Source of the DNA: Kamptonema formosum PCC 10802
GTDB taxonomy: Bacteria > Cyanobacteriota > Cyanobacteriia > Cyanobacteriales > Oscillatoriaceae
DNA: 45,064 bases
Direction: 5' to 3'
Assembly: GCF_000332335.1 (NCBI RefSeq)
Contig: NZ_KB235948.1
Location: 6,748,944 to 6,794,007, forward strand
Shown here: in pieces, positions 17,365 through 26,300 of the stretch
Numbering within the stretch: position 1 is the stretch's first letter
How the letters are laid out: every line of letters starts with the position of its first letter
Position numbers and translations under genes: made by a program
The notes under the pieces: generated by a model
Databases searched by the model: none
Told to the model about the DNA's origin: nothing
Seen by the model: only the letters and a program-made list of their open reading frames with translations

Positions 17365-17652
17365 TCACACTTTGTATTGCTTGGCGTGATAGTCGCACAG
17401 CCACAAGTAATGCCCCTCTGGAGTTAAGATTTTCTTCAGACCGCCCCAGTGCTGCTGGGGGTCTTTTTCGTCCAAAAGTTGGCGCAAGGCACGCAGAGCA
17501 GCGCCATCGGCATGTTGTGGGTCTAGTTCTGCTGTGTCGCCAATCCCAACTTTGCCGGCTAACTCCAAATCGTCAGAGTCTTTTAATTCAGGCAGCTTGC
17601 CGGCCAATTCTTTCATCAAATCTATGTCATCTTTGAACACCGTTTCGTACAC
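17365..17652 (-). pseudogene. 3' fragment of the Roco gene, cut off by an IS
   Basis: The 92 or so residues begin YETVFKDDIDLMKELAGKLP and end DYHAKQYKV before TAA-type stop at 17365. The YET codons are the 9-bp target duplication, and the same YET ends the middle fragment at 18815-18823. Removing the IS and one duplicate joins the two in frame: ...LDVLDIKEYET then VFKDDIDLMK. There is no proper start (a GTG provided by the IS end). The fragment includes WGGLKKILTPEGHYLWLCDYH, possibly a small C-terminal module of the original protein. Confidence 0.85.
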
Positions 17653-18814
17653 AAGTGTTGAATCTTAACAATTCGACATAAAAAAAGCGCCCAAAACGTG
17701 CTATGATTTGGGCTACGGTCAAATCAATCGTGTTAATAACCTGTGCTCAACTCATTCTCTAAGATTGTCCAAAATCGTTTGGCTTCTTTGCCTAAAAATG
17801 ATTATCCTGTCCTTAACACCCGCTTGTTTATGTCCATATGGTTGAGCTATGCAATGGATAAAAGCTTGACCAGTATGAGAGATATATTCAAGCGACTAAA
17901 TGGAACTGGCTATGAGCTAGATATTTCAACTTTCTCCAAAGCTAATGCGTCCAGAAGTCAAGAGCCATTTCTGAGACTTTATCAACAACTTAATGAGGAA
18001 ATTTGCCGTCAAAAAAGCCTTCAAAAATATGAGCTGTGTCCTATTGATTCAACTGTCATTACTCTAACGAGTAAATTGCTATGGCTGCAAGAATACTACC
18101 AAGTCAAGCTTGTTAGCTCCTTAAATTTAACCACAGGAGTTCCAGAAGAAAACTTAATAAATTTTGGATACGACTCTGACTACAGATATGGAAAAGAGAT
18201 GTTAGCTAGTTTGCCCCCAAACGGTGTAGGGGTAATGGATCGGGGCTTTTCTAGTTTAAAATTTTTACGGCTCGCCCAGCAGTCAAACAAGTATTTTGTC
18301 TTGCGCATACCTAACAACTACAAACTTCAATTTTCTGAAAATAAGGGGCAGTTTCTAGTTGGGACAGGCAAGGACTCAGGAATATATAGAGTTGTTAACT
18401 TTTGCGATCTTGAAAAGCGTGCTGAGTATAGATTGGCCACCAATTTGGAGCGGGCCGAAGTCTCCGATGAAGAGCTTATGGAAATCTACAAATATAGGTG
18501 GCACATAGAGTTGCTATGGAAGTTTCTTAAAATGCACCTTAAGTTGGATAAGCTGATTACTAAAAATGTAAATGGTATAGCTATACAAATTTATGTTTCG
18601 CTGATAGCTTACCTGATATTAAAGATAGTAGATATTCCTAAAGAATGGGGGACTACGCTACTAGATAAACTCCGCTATCTTCAATGTTGTATGTGTCAAG
18701 AAATCAGCTATGTCCACTGGATAGAACGACTTCTCTCTGGCTAAGCATTTTTACTCAGGGCAGGATAAATGTAAGCTAAAATGTAAAGTTTTGTGACAGA
18801 ATTCAACACTTGTG
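17650..18814 (+). mobile_element. Complete IS4-family insertion sequence, 1165 bp
   Basis: The ends are perfect 14-bp inverted repeats CACAAGTGTTGAAT (17650-17663, and its complement at 18801-18814). The flanks carry an exact 9-bp duplication CGTTTCGTA (17641-17649 and 18815-18823). One transposase gene fills it. A hairpin GCCCAAA/TTTGGGC (17689-17713) before the gene may shield it from outside transcription. The element is A/T-richer than the surroundings. A second copy enters at 44824 in the opposite orientation. Confidence 0.95.
17743..18744 (+). CDS. IS4-family DDE transposase
   Basis: The 333-residue transposase carries the IS4 signature Y-(2)-R-(3)-E-(6)-K in YKYRWHIELLWKFLK near residue 250. 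The first two acidic residues are probably in CPIDSTVI (about 100) and GVMDRGF (about 165). The frame is intact from the GTG at 17743 to TAA at 18742, so it may be active. The C-terminus is duplicated nearly base for base at 44894-45064. The gene reads opposite to the Roco gene it interrupts. Confidence 0.92.
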   Translation: MLNSFSKIVQNRLASLPKNDYPVLNTRLFMSIWLSYAMDKSLTSMRDIFKRLNGTGYELDISTFSKANASRSQEPFLRLYQQLNEEICRQKSLQKYELCPIDSTVITLTSKLLWLQEYYQVKLVSSLNLTTGVPEENLINFGYDSDYRYGKEMLASLPPNGVGVMDRGFSSLKFLRLAQQSNKYFVLRIPNNYKLQFSENKGQFLVGTGKDSGIYRVVNFCDLEKRAEYRLATNLERAEVSDEELMEIYKYRWHIELLWKFLKMHLKLDKLITKNVNGIAIQIYVSLIAYLILKIVDIPKEWGTTLLDKLRYLQCCMCQEISYVHWIERLLSG

Positions 18815-19049
18815 CGTTTCGTATTCTTTGATATCTAGCACGTCCAGCCACGGGCCAACCAGAGGTGCGGCATATTTCAACACCCCGACTAACCGGCGGA
18901 TATAGGGTGCCGTTACTTTCAGCCACTTGGCAGGGTCATCAATTTCGTAATGACCGCCTTCTTGGGTGGGATGCCAGCAGCCCGGCGCTTGGCAGTAGAG
19001 TTGCAAATCTAACTGCTGTCCCGCGAGCGCTATCTGCCAATTTTTTTTT
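18803..19049 (-). pseudogene. Middle fragment of the Roco gene (different frame, ends in the IS)
   Basis: After the run of nine A (19041-19049 read on the minus strand), the meaningful frame is [20 protein letters not shown], then [20 protein letters not shown], ending DIKEYET followed by HKC and a TGA supplied by the IS. Protein-like composition and the exact in-frame junction with the 17365-17652 fragment show that this was the continuation of the gene. The main frame instead runs into about 30 Arg/Ser/Ala-rich residues and stops at 18939. Confidence 0.85.
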
Positions 19050-21500
19050 GCGATCGCGCGGGCGCAGGACAAAGACGTTAGGGCAGTGAGAATCAATTTT
19101 TGCTTGTTCGCGGCGGAACTCATTGGTAAATTGCCGCTGCACCAGCTCTCGCAGATTTATTAACTCATCAATAATAGCCTCGTTTCCTTTAACAATCGTT
19201 GTTCTCAAGTCTGCCTGTCCCTCAACAAGTGTTGTTTCCAAATTTTCAATCCGCTTCAAAACAGCATCCTGCGTACTCCAGTCCAAGCCATACAGGAGTT
19301 CTGTTACTGATACATCTTCCATCGCCTCTGTACATTCAATTTTGTCCTTCTTTCTTTCAACTCGCTTCAGCAATTGCTGATAGTCGAATTCGTGGCGGCA
19401 CGGCTGGCCGTTGTGGCCTGGACAAGGAATCTTGCGCTCGACCTGCAATCCTGGAAACCGCTTCAAAAGTACCTCGACGCCATCCTGAAGCAAGGCAAAG
19501 AAGTTGTGCGGGTGCTGTCCCCGGACTGTCAGCTGGAGATAGCGGTCGTGGGGAAAGGCTCGCACTAATGCCAGATGTTTTTGCTCAGTTTCGTAGGCAA
19601 AAAGGGCACCGGTGCGCCAGTGGGTGCGGGTGGTGAAGCGGTGCTGGCGGGCGATGAACCAGGTGGGGATGCCGGCGGGAATCGTATTGAGTTTGAACCT
19701 CATCGAGATTTCCTGGCAGCTGTCCGTTTGTGTGATTTTGCTCCATTTCTGTTCGTAATTTGGGGCTTCTAGGGGCAGGCGCTCCACAACGAGACTGATA
19801 TCTCTGTTTTCCAGAGTTCGGTAGGAAAGGTCAAAGCGCTCCATCAGGCGCAGGAAATGCTCTCGCATATCTGGTGCGAGGTCATGCCAAAGTTCATTCA
19901 TGCACTCGCGGGTAAAAATCCCGTTTTCCTGTATCACTTTTTCGCTTTCCAAAACTTTGCTGATGTATTCAGTCACCCACTGGGGCTTGAGGATAACAAG
20001 GTCGCTGAGTTCTTCACTGTTCTGGAAATAAAGAATTTCGCCCAATTCATGGAGCCATTGCCCCAGCACCGGCGTGCCCCTCTCGTCAACCCCCTTTTCG
20101 GCCATGATGCCGTACAATTGTTGCGGGGTGACGTGTTTTTCGGGTTGAGAGCGGAGGGCACTGGCGGCATTCAGCCAGGTGGTCGGCCAAATTTCACCCA
20201 TCAAAGGCAACTTGGCAGCAGCTTCCGCAATCGCCAGCCGCAGCGCATTGATGCCTTTACCTGTTTTACTGCTGATTTCGCACTGACCGAGAATCTGGGG
20301 GTACTTGTCGCGTAACTCGCTAAGGGGAAGGTCGGCGTCTCGCTCGTCGATGTGGGTGGCGACGAGCAAAATGGGCGAGTCGGGAGCGAGTGCTTGGATG
20401 GTGTCGAGCCAATAGTAAAGTTTGCCTTGTTGAAATCCATACCGGGCATTCCAGGCTAGCAGGAAAAGCGAGCGGTTGGTGAGAAAGAATTGATGGGTGG
20501 CGTGATAGATTTCTTGCCCCCCAAAGTCCCAGGTGTTGAGCTGCATCGTAACATCCGAGCGGGTGGGATGAGCCACTTCCAGTGTCTGGAGTTCAATGCC
20601 GTGGGTGGTTGATTCCTGAGTGTTGAAGGGTTCGCCGCGCAGGGCACGCAACAGTGAAGTCTTGCCAACACCCCCTTCGCCCACCACCAGAAGTTTGGAA
20701 ACCCACTGCGGCTGGCTGTCCTGCAAACGCTCCTGAAGATACGTTAAAATCGCCTCTGTTCCCTGCTCTACAATTTCAGGCGGCGGAGAAGTCAGTGGAT
20801 TGTCGTCGATGTTTAAATATTCCAGGTTAGTCAGCCCGCCGATTTCCGCCGGCAGCTCCGTCAGTTGATTGCCCCTGAGGTATAGCTCTGTCAGGCTAGT
20901 CAGCCTGCCGATTTCCGCCGGCAGCTTTGTCAGTTTATTGTAGCTGAGGTATAGCCCTGTCAGGTTAGTCAGCCTGCCGATTTCCGCCGGCAGCCCCGTC
21001 AGTTTATTGAAGAGGAGTTTTAGCTGTGTCAGGTTAGTCAGCTTGCCGATTTCCGCCGGCAGCCCCGTCAGTTCATTGCCGCCGAGGTCTAGCTCTGTCA
21101 GGTTAATCAGCCGGACGATTTCCGCCGGCAGCTCCGTCAGTTGATTGTCGCTGAGGTTTAGCTCTGTCAGGTTAGTCAGCCCGCCGATTTCCGCCGGCAG
21201 CCCCGTCAGTTGATTGCCCCTGAGGTCTAGCCGTGTCAGGTTAGTCAGCCCGCCGATTTCCGCCGGCAGCCCCGTCAGTTGATTGCCCCTGAGGTCTAGC
21301 CGTGTCAGGTTAGTCAGGCTGCCGATTTCCGTCGGCAGCTCCGTCAGTTGATTGCCGCTGAGGTCTAGCCATGTCAGTTTACTCAGCCCGCCGATTTCCG
21401 CCGGCAGCTTTGTCAGCCAATTGTTTGAGAGGTCAAGGGATGTTACCCTATCCTTGGCAGCTTGTTCAATAATTTGCAGCAGTTTTTCATTCGTCATCAA
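18939..21500 (-). CDS. Roco protein (LRR, Roc GTPase, COR), 3' end disrupted
   Basis: The frame encodes 853 residues, about 817 of them genuine. Ten 23-residue leucine-rich repeats (about 16-240; [20 protein letters not shown] type) lead to a Roc GTPase with P-loop GEGGVGKTS at 274-282, DFGGQE as G3 and THID in the G4 position. The COR domain follows (from about 430: [36 protein letters not shown]) and then a [15 protein letters not shown] Cys/His segment and a coiled-coil-like stretch. Roco proteins are signalling GTPases; the prokaryotic role is mostly unknown. A frameshift at nine A and the IS remove the last 170 or so residues of an ancestral protein of about 985. The core may still be made. 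The start ATG at 21500 is followed by a second ATG. Confidence 0.9.
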   Translation of the reverse strand: MMTNEKLLQIIEQAAKDRVTSLDLSNNWLTKLPAEIGGLSKLTWLDLSGNQLTELPTEIGSLTNLTRLDLRGNQLTGLPAEIGGLTNLTRLDLRGNQLTGLPAEIGGLTNLTELNLSDNQLTELPAEIVRLINLTELDLGGNELTGLPAEIGKLTNLTQLKLLFNKLTGLPAEIGRLTNLTGLYLSYNKLTKLPAEIGRLTSLTELYLRGNQLTELPAEIGGLTNLEYLNIDDNPLTSPPPEIVEQGTEAILTYLQERLQDSQPQWVSKLLVVGEGGVGKTSLLRALRGEPFNTQESTTHGIELQTLEVAHPTRSDVTMQLNTWDFGGQEIYHATHQFFLTNRSLFLLAWNARYGFQQGKLYYWLDTIQALAPDSPILLVATHIDERDADLPLSELRDKYPQILGQCEISSKTGKGINALRLAIAEAAAKLPLMGEIWPTTWLNAASALRSQPEKHVTPQQLYGIMAEKGVDERGTPVLGQWLHELGEILYFQNSEELSDLVILKPQWVTEYISKVLESEKVIQENGIFTRECMNELWHDLAPDMREHFLRLMERFDLSYRTLENRDISLVVERLPLEAPNYEQKWSKITQTDSCQEISMRFKLNTIPAGIPTWFIARQHRFTTRTHWRTGALFAYETEQKHLALVRAFPHDRYLQLTVRGQHPHNFFALLQDGVEVLLKRFPGLQVERKIPCPGHNGQPCRHEFDYQQLLKRVERKKDKIECTEAMEDVSVTELLYGLDWSTQDAVLKRIENLETTLVEGQADLRTTIVKGNEAIIDELINLRELVQRQFTNEFRREQAKIDSHCPNVFVLRPRDRKKKLADSARGTAVRFATLLPSAGLLASHPRRRSLRN
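20780..21455 (-). repeat. 69-bp coding repeats of the LRR region
   Basis: Repeats of 69 bp contain the shared core GCCGATTTCCGCCGGCAGC. Two neighbouring units (about 21170-21310) are nearly identical at DNA level, as are their flanks TTGCCCCTGAGGTCTAGCC. This implies recent duplication or gene conversion. Confidence 0.8.
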
Positions 21501-21900
21501 TTTACCTCACCGGCGTTTCTTCGGGTTAACGGTGGAGTCTCGCGCACCTGTCATCTAGCTGACTTGGTGCCGAAATAATACGGTTTCTCCTGTCCCTAAT
21601 TCAGTTTCAATTTGACAGACTGCGCCCGGATGAACGCCTGGGAGTGGCCATCTCCCAATCGCTGCCCCGGATGGGTGACTCTTGACAGGGCAATCTGTCT
21701 CTTATTAGAGTGATTTTCACACCTTACCATTAACTCCCTGTCTTGTCAAGTAACTCTGGATTGCTGGAGATCGGGGCGGGACAATGCCACAGAGCGGGGC
21801 GCAGAGGCGGAGTGCGGGCGGGGGAAACCATTAGTGTCAACTTAAGCTGTGTCCCGCAGTCTCCCGGCGGTTGTAGACGCCCTTGGCGGCTTCCCGCAGG

Positions 21901-22017
21901 GTAACCGCAGCTATACAGACGAAACCCGCCTACGCGGGTTTTAAGGTTCTTGCTCTTCTCTTAGCCCGCGCAGGCGGGCTTTGTTTGTCGCAGTGAATTT
22001 CAATCGCCAGGAACCTA
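21901..22017. repeat. Head-to-head pair of palindromic repeat family A
   Basis: The forward copy has GCAGCTATACAGACGAAACC and a CCCGCCTACGCGGG palindrome. The reverse copy has TTAGCCCGCGCAGGCGGGCT and ATTTCAATCGCCAGGAACC. The pair could fold into one long cruciform. Confidence 0.75.
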
Positions 22018-22094
22018 GCAATAGACGCGATTTCTAATCACCCGTATATTAACACAAGTGACATGAACCTGTGCTAAAGCGCCCGCACAAAAAG

Positions 22095-22128
22095 GGGCGG
22101 TCGCCCTTGGGGACAGAGGCGACCGCCC
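22095..22128. terminator. Hairpin terminator of the Rpn-type gene
   Basis: GGGCGGTCGCC (22095-22105) and GGCGACCGCCC (22118-22128) give a perfect 11-bp stem, 24 bases beyond the stop of the minus-strand gene. On that strand the downstream side reads CCTTTTTGTG, a short T-tract. Confidence 0.7.
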
Positions 22129-22151
22129 AGTTCTATCAAGACTGCCGGGTT

Positions 22152-23135
22152 TCAGGCTGAACCGGCTCCCCCCTCGGAGAGAGCCTGCTCAATGAGCTGC
22201 TGGAATTCGGCGAGCGAGCCAATGGTAATTGCCCGCTTATGAAGCCTTTTCAGCAGAGCCGCATCCTTCAGCTGATTAATGACATCGCTCAGCTCAGTGG
22301 GGACGCTTTCAAACCGAGTCTCCAAGACTTCGATAACAGCCTCTCGACCCATTTCTAGGATGCCTTCTTGGATGCCATCTTCCCGTGCTATACGCTCAAA
22401 AGGTGCGACAAACGGCATTTTGTTTTCCTCCTCGTAAACTCTGACCTGTTCTTGAAAGGAACGCTCCAACTCTTCTGGGAGCGCCATCATCCAGTTGATT
22501 AACCGGAATAGCTCCAGGATATCTTGCCGGTTGTAGCCCCGCTGGTAGAGGCTCTTGGCTACCCTCAGTTTCCATTGTAAGCGTTCCTCAGGCTGCCGGC
22601 GCGTGGCTTGAGTTTTCAGGTGCGCCATCACGAGCGCAGCAAAGGGATTGCTGCTTTGCTCCAGCACCGACCACTGGGCTTCGTAATCTAACAGTTTCAC
22701 CACGGGAAACTGCAAACCTGTCCGGCTTCCCCAAAGCTCGTACTCAAATCGGTTGGGACGCCAGGACGCCTGCTCATCGGCCAAAACGACTAAGGTCGCC
22801 ACCGGCAGCTGGTAGCGGTCAAATAGCCGGTAGTTGTAAACATACATCCGCTGGGCAAACTCTGACTCCACTTGGCTCTGCACTTCTACATGCACCAGCA
22901 CCAAGCTTTCAAAGCCGTCTGAACGCCAGACTCTCACCAGTTTATCCGCCAGACGCCGGCCCAGTTCGGCATCTCGCACGACTTGCTGGAGTTCGGTATC
23001 GAGAAATTCACAGCCCCTCTCCCAGTTTATGTTAGCGTGAGCTAGGGGGAAAAAGAAGGCCATGAACGCTTCAAAGTAGCGGTCGAGCGCCTCTTTCCAG
23101 GGACTGTCATAATCTGCAGGGGGTTGATTGGTCAT
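22152..23135 (-). CDS. Rpn-family recombination-promoting nuclease / putative transposase
   Basis: The 327-residue protein belongs to the PD-(D/E)XK-type Rpn group common in many copies in cyanobacteria. The probable nuclease core is around residues 60-130: EFLDTELQQV, then RLADKLVRVW and VLVHVEVQSQVE, where HVEVQSQ fits the E-X-Q (E/D-X-K-like) motif, followed by YVYNYRLFDRY. The second half is helical and charged, ending in a DUF-like LFRLINWMMALP region. Relatives such as E. coli RpnA are Ca/Mg-dependent DNA endonucleases promoting RecA-independent recombination. The lineage is often called a transposase but has no known mobility of its own. It is a single gene with its own terminator, in an accessory stretch beside the Roco gene. 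Confidence 0.85.
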   Translation of the reverse strand: MTNQPPADYDSPWKEALDRYFEAFMAFFFPLAHANINWERGCEFLDTELQQVVRDAELGRRLADKLVRVWRSDGFESLVLVHVEVQSQVESEFAQRMYVYNYRLFDRYQLPVATLVVLADEQASWRPNRFEYELWGSRTGLQFPVVKLLDYEAQWSVLEQSSNPFAALVMAHLKTQATRRQPEERLQWKLRVAKSLYQRGYNRQDILELFRLINWMMALPEELERSFQEQVRVYEEENKMPFVAPFERIAREDGIQEGILEMGREAVIEVLETRFESVPTELSDVINQLKDAALLKRLHKRAITIGSLAEFQQLIEQALSEGGAGSA

Positions 23136-23394
23136 AGACTGTTGGACTTGCCGGCTCTAGCGCGGGGTTTCCTTATTATTGTACTGGCAAAATATGGGGA
23201 GAGTGTGGGGGGAGTCCGTCTCAAATATTAAGAAAAATTAAAATCACTTGCAGACGGAAAAATCTGCGCTTTAATAAAGATATGCCCGTCTCAGATGGCG
23301 GGAGACATAGTAGAGGAGTTGTGTCACTCCGATCGGGCTGCGTGTGGGGCGGGACGCAAGCGACCGCCCAGGTAAATTAGCTGTGAGGAAAGAC

Positions 23395-26300
23395 ATGGGT
23401 CTAATCGTCAAAAGTTGGATGAGGTTCCTGCTCATCCTGACACTCGTATGGGGGATAGCCGGCTGCGGTTCGCTGAACAAAGTGGAACAATTGCCGCCGG
23501 TTGCGCCTCTCGCTACGCCGCAACTGCCAGACTGGATTGAGCAAATCAGTCCCACCGGCTCTGCGGAACCTCTCGCCCAGATCCGGATTCGCTTTAAAGA
23601 CGCTCTAATTCCGGTGGAGAGTCTGGACAGTCCGGAACAGCAGGCCAAATTAAAGCAGTTTGAGATTCAACCGGCACTTCCCGGTCAATTTCGATTTTTG
23701 ACCCCGCGCATGGTGGGCTTTCAACCGGAAAGAGCGCTGCCTAAAGCCACCCGAATCCAAATCACCCTGAAAGCCGGTTTAGAAGACCTGAAAAATCACC
23801 GGCTCGCCCAGGATTTTGCGTGGACATTCAACACTGAACCCATCAAGCTGACCAATTTGCCGGCCACTAAGAAAAGTCCCTATGCTGACCCAGAACCCAT
23901 CGACCTAAAGCCCACACTGAAATTCACCTCCAATGTCGAGCTGGATCTGGCTTCGGTGGCGGAGCATTTGAAGCTAGTGCCGGCGGGCGGGACTTCGGCA
24001 GTGGGGCTGGATGTCGCCCCGGAAAAAGCAGAGGAACAGAACCGTAAAGGCGCGGAACCCGCGCCTGACCCGGAGTCAAAATTTGACCCTTCTGCTCGCC
24101 CCTGGAATTATACCATAGTTCCCCGGCAAAGTCTAGAAAAAGGGACTCGTTACCGCTTGGAATTTTCCCCCGGTGTGCGTCCCGCCCGTGGCAATCTGCC
24201 AACTGAAAATACTTTTGCCAGCGAGGTGGAAACTTATGCGCCGCTGGCCTTTAAGGAAATCAAGTATGTGGGACAGCCCGATGCGGGGGGAGCCTACGGA
24301 CGGTTTGTTAAAGGCAGCGCCCTGCTGCAATTTAATAACGGGCTGGTAGCGGATTCCGTACTTCAGAATATTGCCGTTACCCCTGCGCCCAAAAAGGAGC
24401 CGCGACTTGTGGGAGCGGTTGAAAACCAAAGCGCTGTCACTCTTAACCCTTGGGCGTTAGAACCGGCAACCACTTACACCATTACCATCGGTGCCAACCT
24501 GAAAGACAAGTTCGGGCAAACCTTGGGCAAGCCAGTTACGGTGAAATACGAAACCGGCGATGTGGCGGCGGACATCTGGGCCCCCGAAGGCTTGAATATT
24601 TTCCCCGCCGGCAAAGACTTGCAGCTAAATATTTCGGCGGTCAATCTGCCAGACTCCCAGTATAAAGCCGGCTTCAAGGTTGTGCAGCCGGCAGATTTAG
24701 TCTATACCAACTCCGCCTATCCCAGAGAAGGGGAGTATAATTTACTCCCCAATACCGCTGACTGGCAATCTGTCCGGGTATCGGGCAAGAAAAATCAGTC
24801 CGCAGAAATGGCAGTCCCCTTGCGGGAAAAGCTGAATTCCCCCACTGGGATGCTCGCTTATGGCGTGCGGGCGCGAACCAATCGCTACCAGGAGAATGGG
24901 CTGGAAAAGTGGCGCGAACCGGCATTTTACGGGATGGTGCAGTTAACTAATTTGGGAGTGTTCGCCCAGTGGTTTCCAGAGTCGGGGCTGGTTCGAGTGC
25001 ACCACCTCTCCGACGGTTCGCCAGCAGCCGGTGCGCCGGTGGAGATCTATCAATCCAAACTGGAGGCGAAATCTCAACCCAAACCCGCCCCTTGCGCCAC
25101 CGGCAAAACCGACAAAACCGGCACCCTGCTGCTGAGACGCCAGGATTTGCAGCAGTGTCTGAACAGTCAGAGTGCGGAAAAACCCCCAGAATTGCTAGTC
25201 ATTGCCCGTGAGAGCAAAGATTGGGCATTCGCCCGCACTCAGGAGTACAGCGGCGCTTATGGCTACGGCATTTATGCCGGCTGGGATGGTGACAAGCCAC
25301 AATCGCGGGGCACAATTTTCTCCGACCGGCAGCTTTACCAGCCCGGAGAAACAGCCTGGCTCACCGGCGCTGCTTACTACCTGCAAAATGGCACCCTCAA
25401 GCAGGACAAAAATGTCCGCTACACAGTTACCCTGGAAAGCCCAGATGGCAGCAAAACTAATTTGGGCGCTCAGACGACGAACGACTTTGGCACCTTTTCC
25501 CTAGAAGTGCCGGTGAAACCCAACCAGCCGCTCGGCTACTATTCTGTCCGGGCAAAGGGAGATAGCGGAGCCGAAATTACAGGGCAATTCCGCGTCGCTG
25601 AGTTCAAGCCGCCCAATTTCAAGGTAGAGTTAAGCCTTGACAAACAATTCGCCCTGCGCGATGATAAAGTTGAGGCTAAAGCCAAAAGCACTTACCTGTT
25701 TGGAGCGCCGGTGGAAGGAGGAAAAGTTAAATACTACGTCACCCGCAACAAGACTCAATTCACCCCGAAGGGGTGGGATAAATTCTCCTTTGGCCGGCAG
25801 TGGTTTTGGCCAGAGGAAGAACCTTCTGTTTCCAGCGATGTCCTGCAGCAGAATCAGGTGCTGGACGCCAGCGGTCAGGACAGTCTAACCGTAACTGCCG
25901 GCAAGGATTTGCCCTACCCGATGGTGTATCGGGTGGATGCGGAAGTCTCAGATGTGTCTAATCTGTCGGTGGCGAATTCCCAGACCTTTACCGCACTGCC
26001 TAGCGATCGCCTGATTGGGTTGCAAAGCAATTTTGTCGCCGATGCCGGCAAACCTTTTCCCATTCAAGTCACCGTCACCGATCCGGCAGGAAATGCGATC
26101 GAAGGTGAGCGGGTGCGCGTGGAGCTGCAAAAGATGGATTACAGCCGCGTCACGCAGGTGGTAGAAGGGAGCCAAAATCCTCGAAATCAGGTCGAATACA
26201 AGACTGTGGCGCAAGCGGAGGTGAAATCCGGCAAGAGTCCCCAAACTGTCTCGCTCAACCCCCCGGAAGCAGGCTCCTACCGCATCCGGGCCAACTTTGC

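Larger units (their letters stand above)
21501..22151. other. Intergenic region with repeat copies and no clear gene
   Basis: A reverse-strand frame from about 21702 to TAG at 21555-21557 reads ...GAVCQIETELGTGETVLFR and looks protein-like but has no start codon, so it may be a gene remnant. Family A palindromic repeats lie at 21901-21944 (forward) and 21960-22017 (reverse), a head-to-head pair. No other coding signal was found. Confidence 0.5.
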
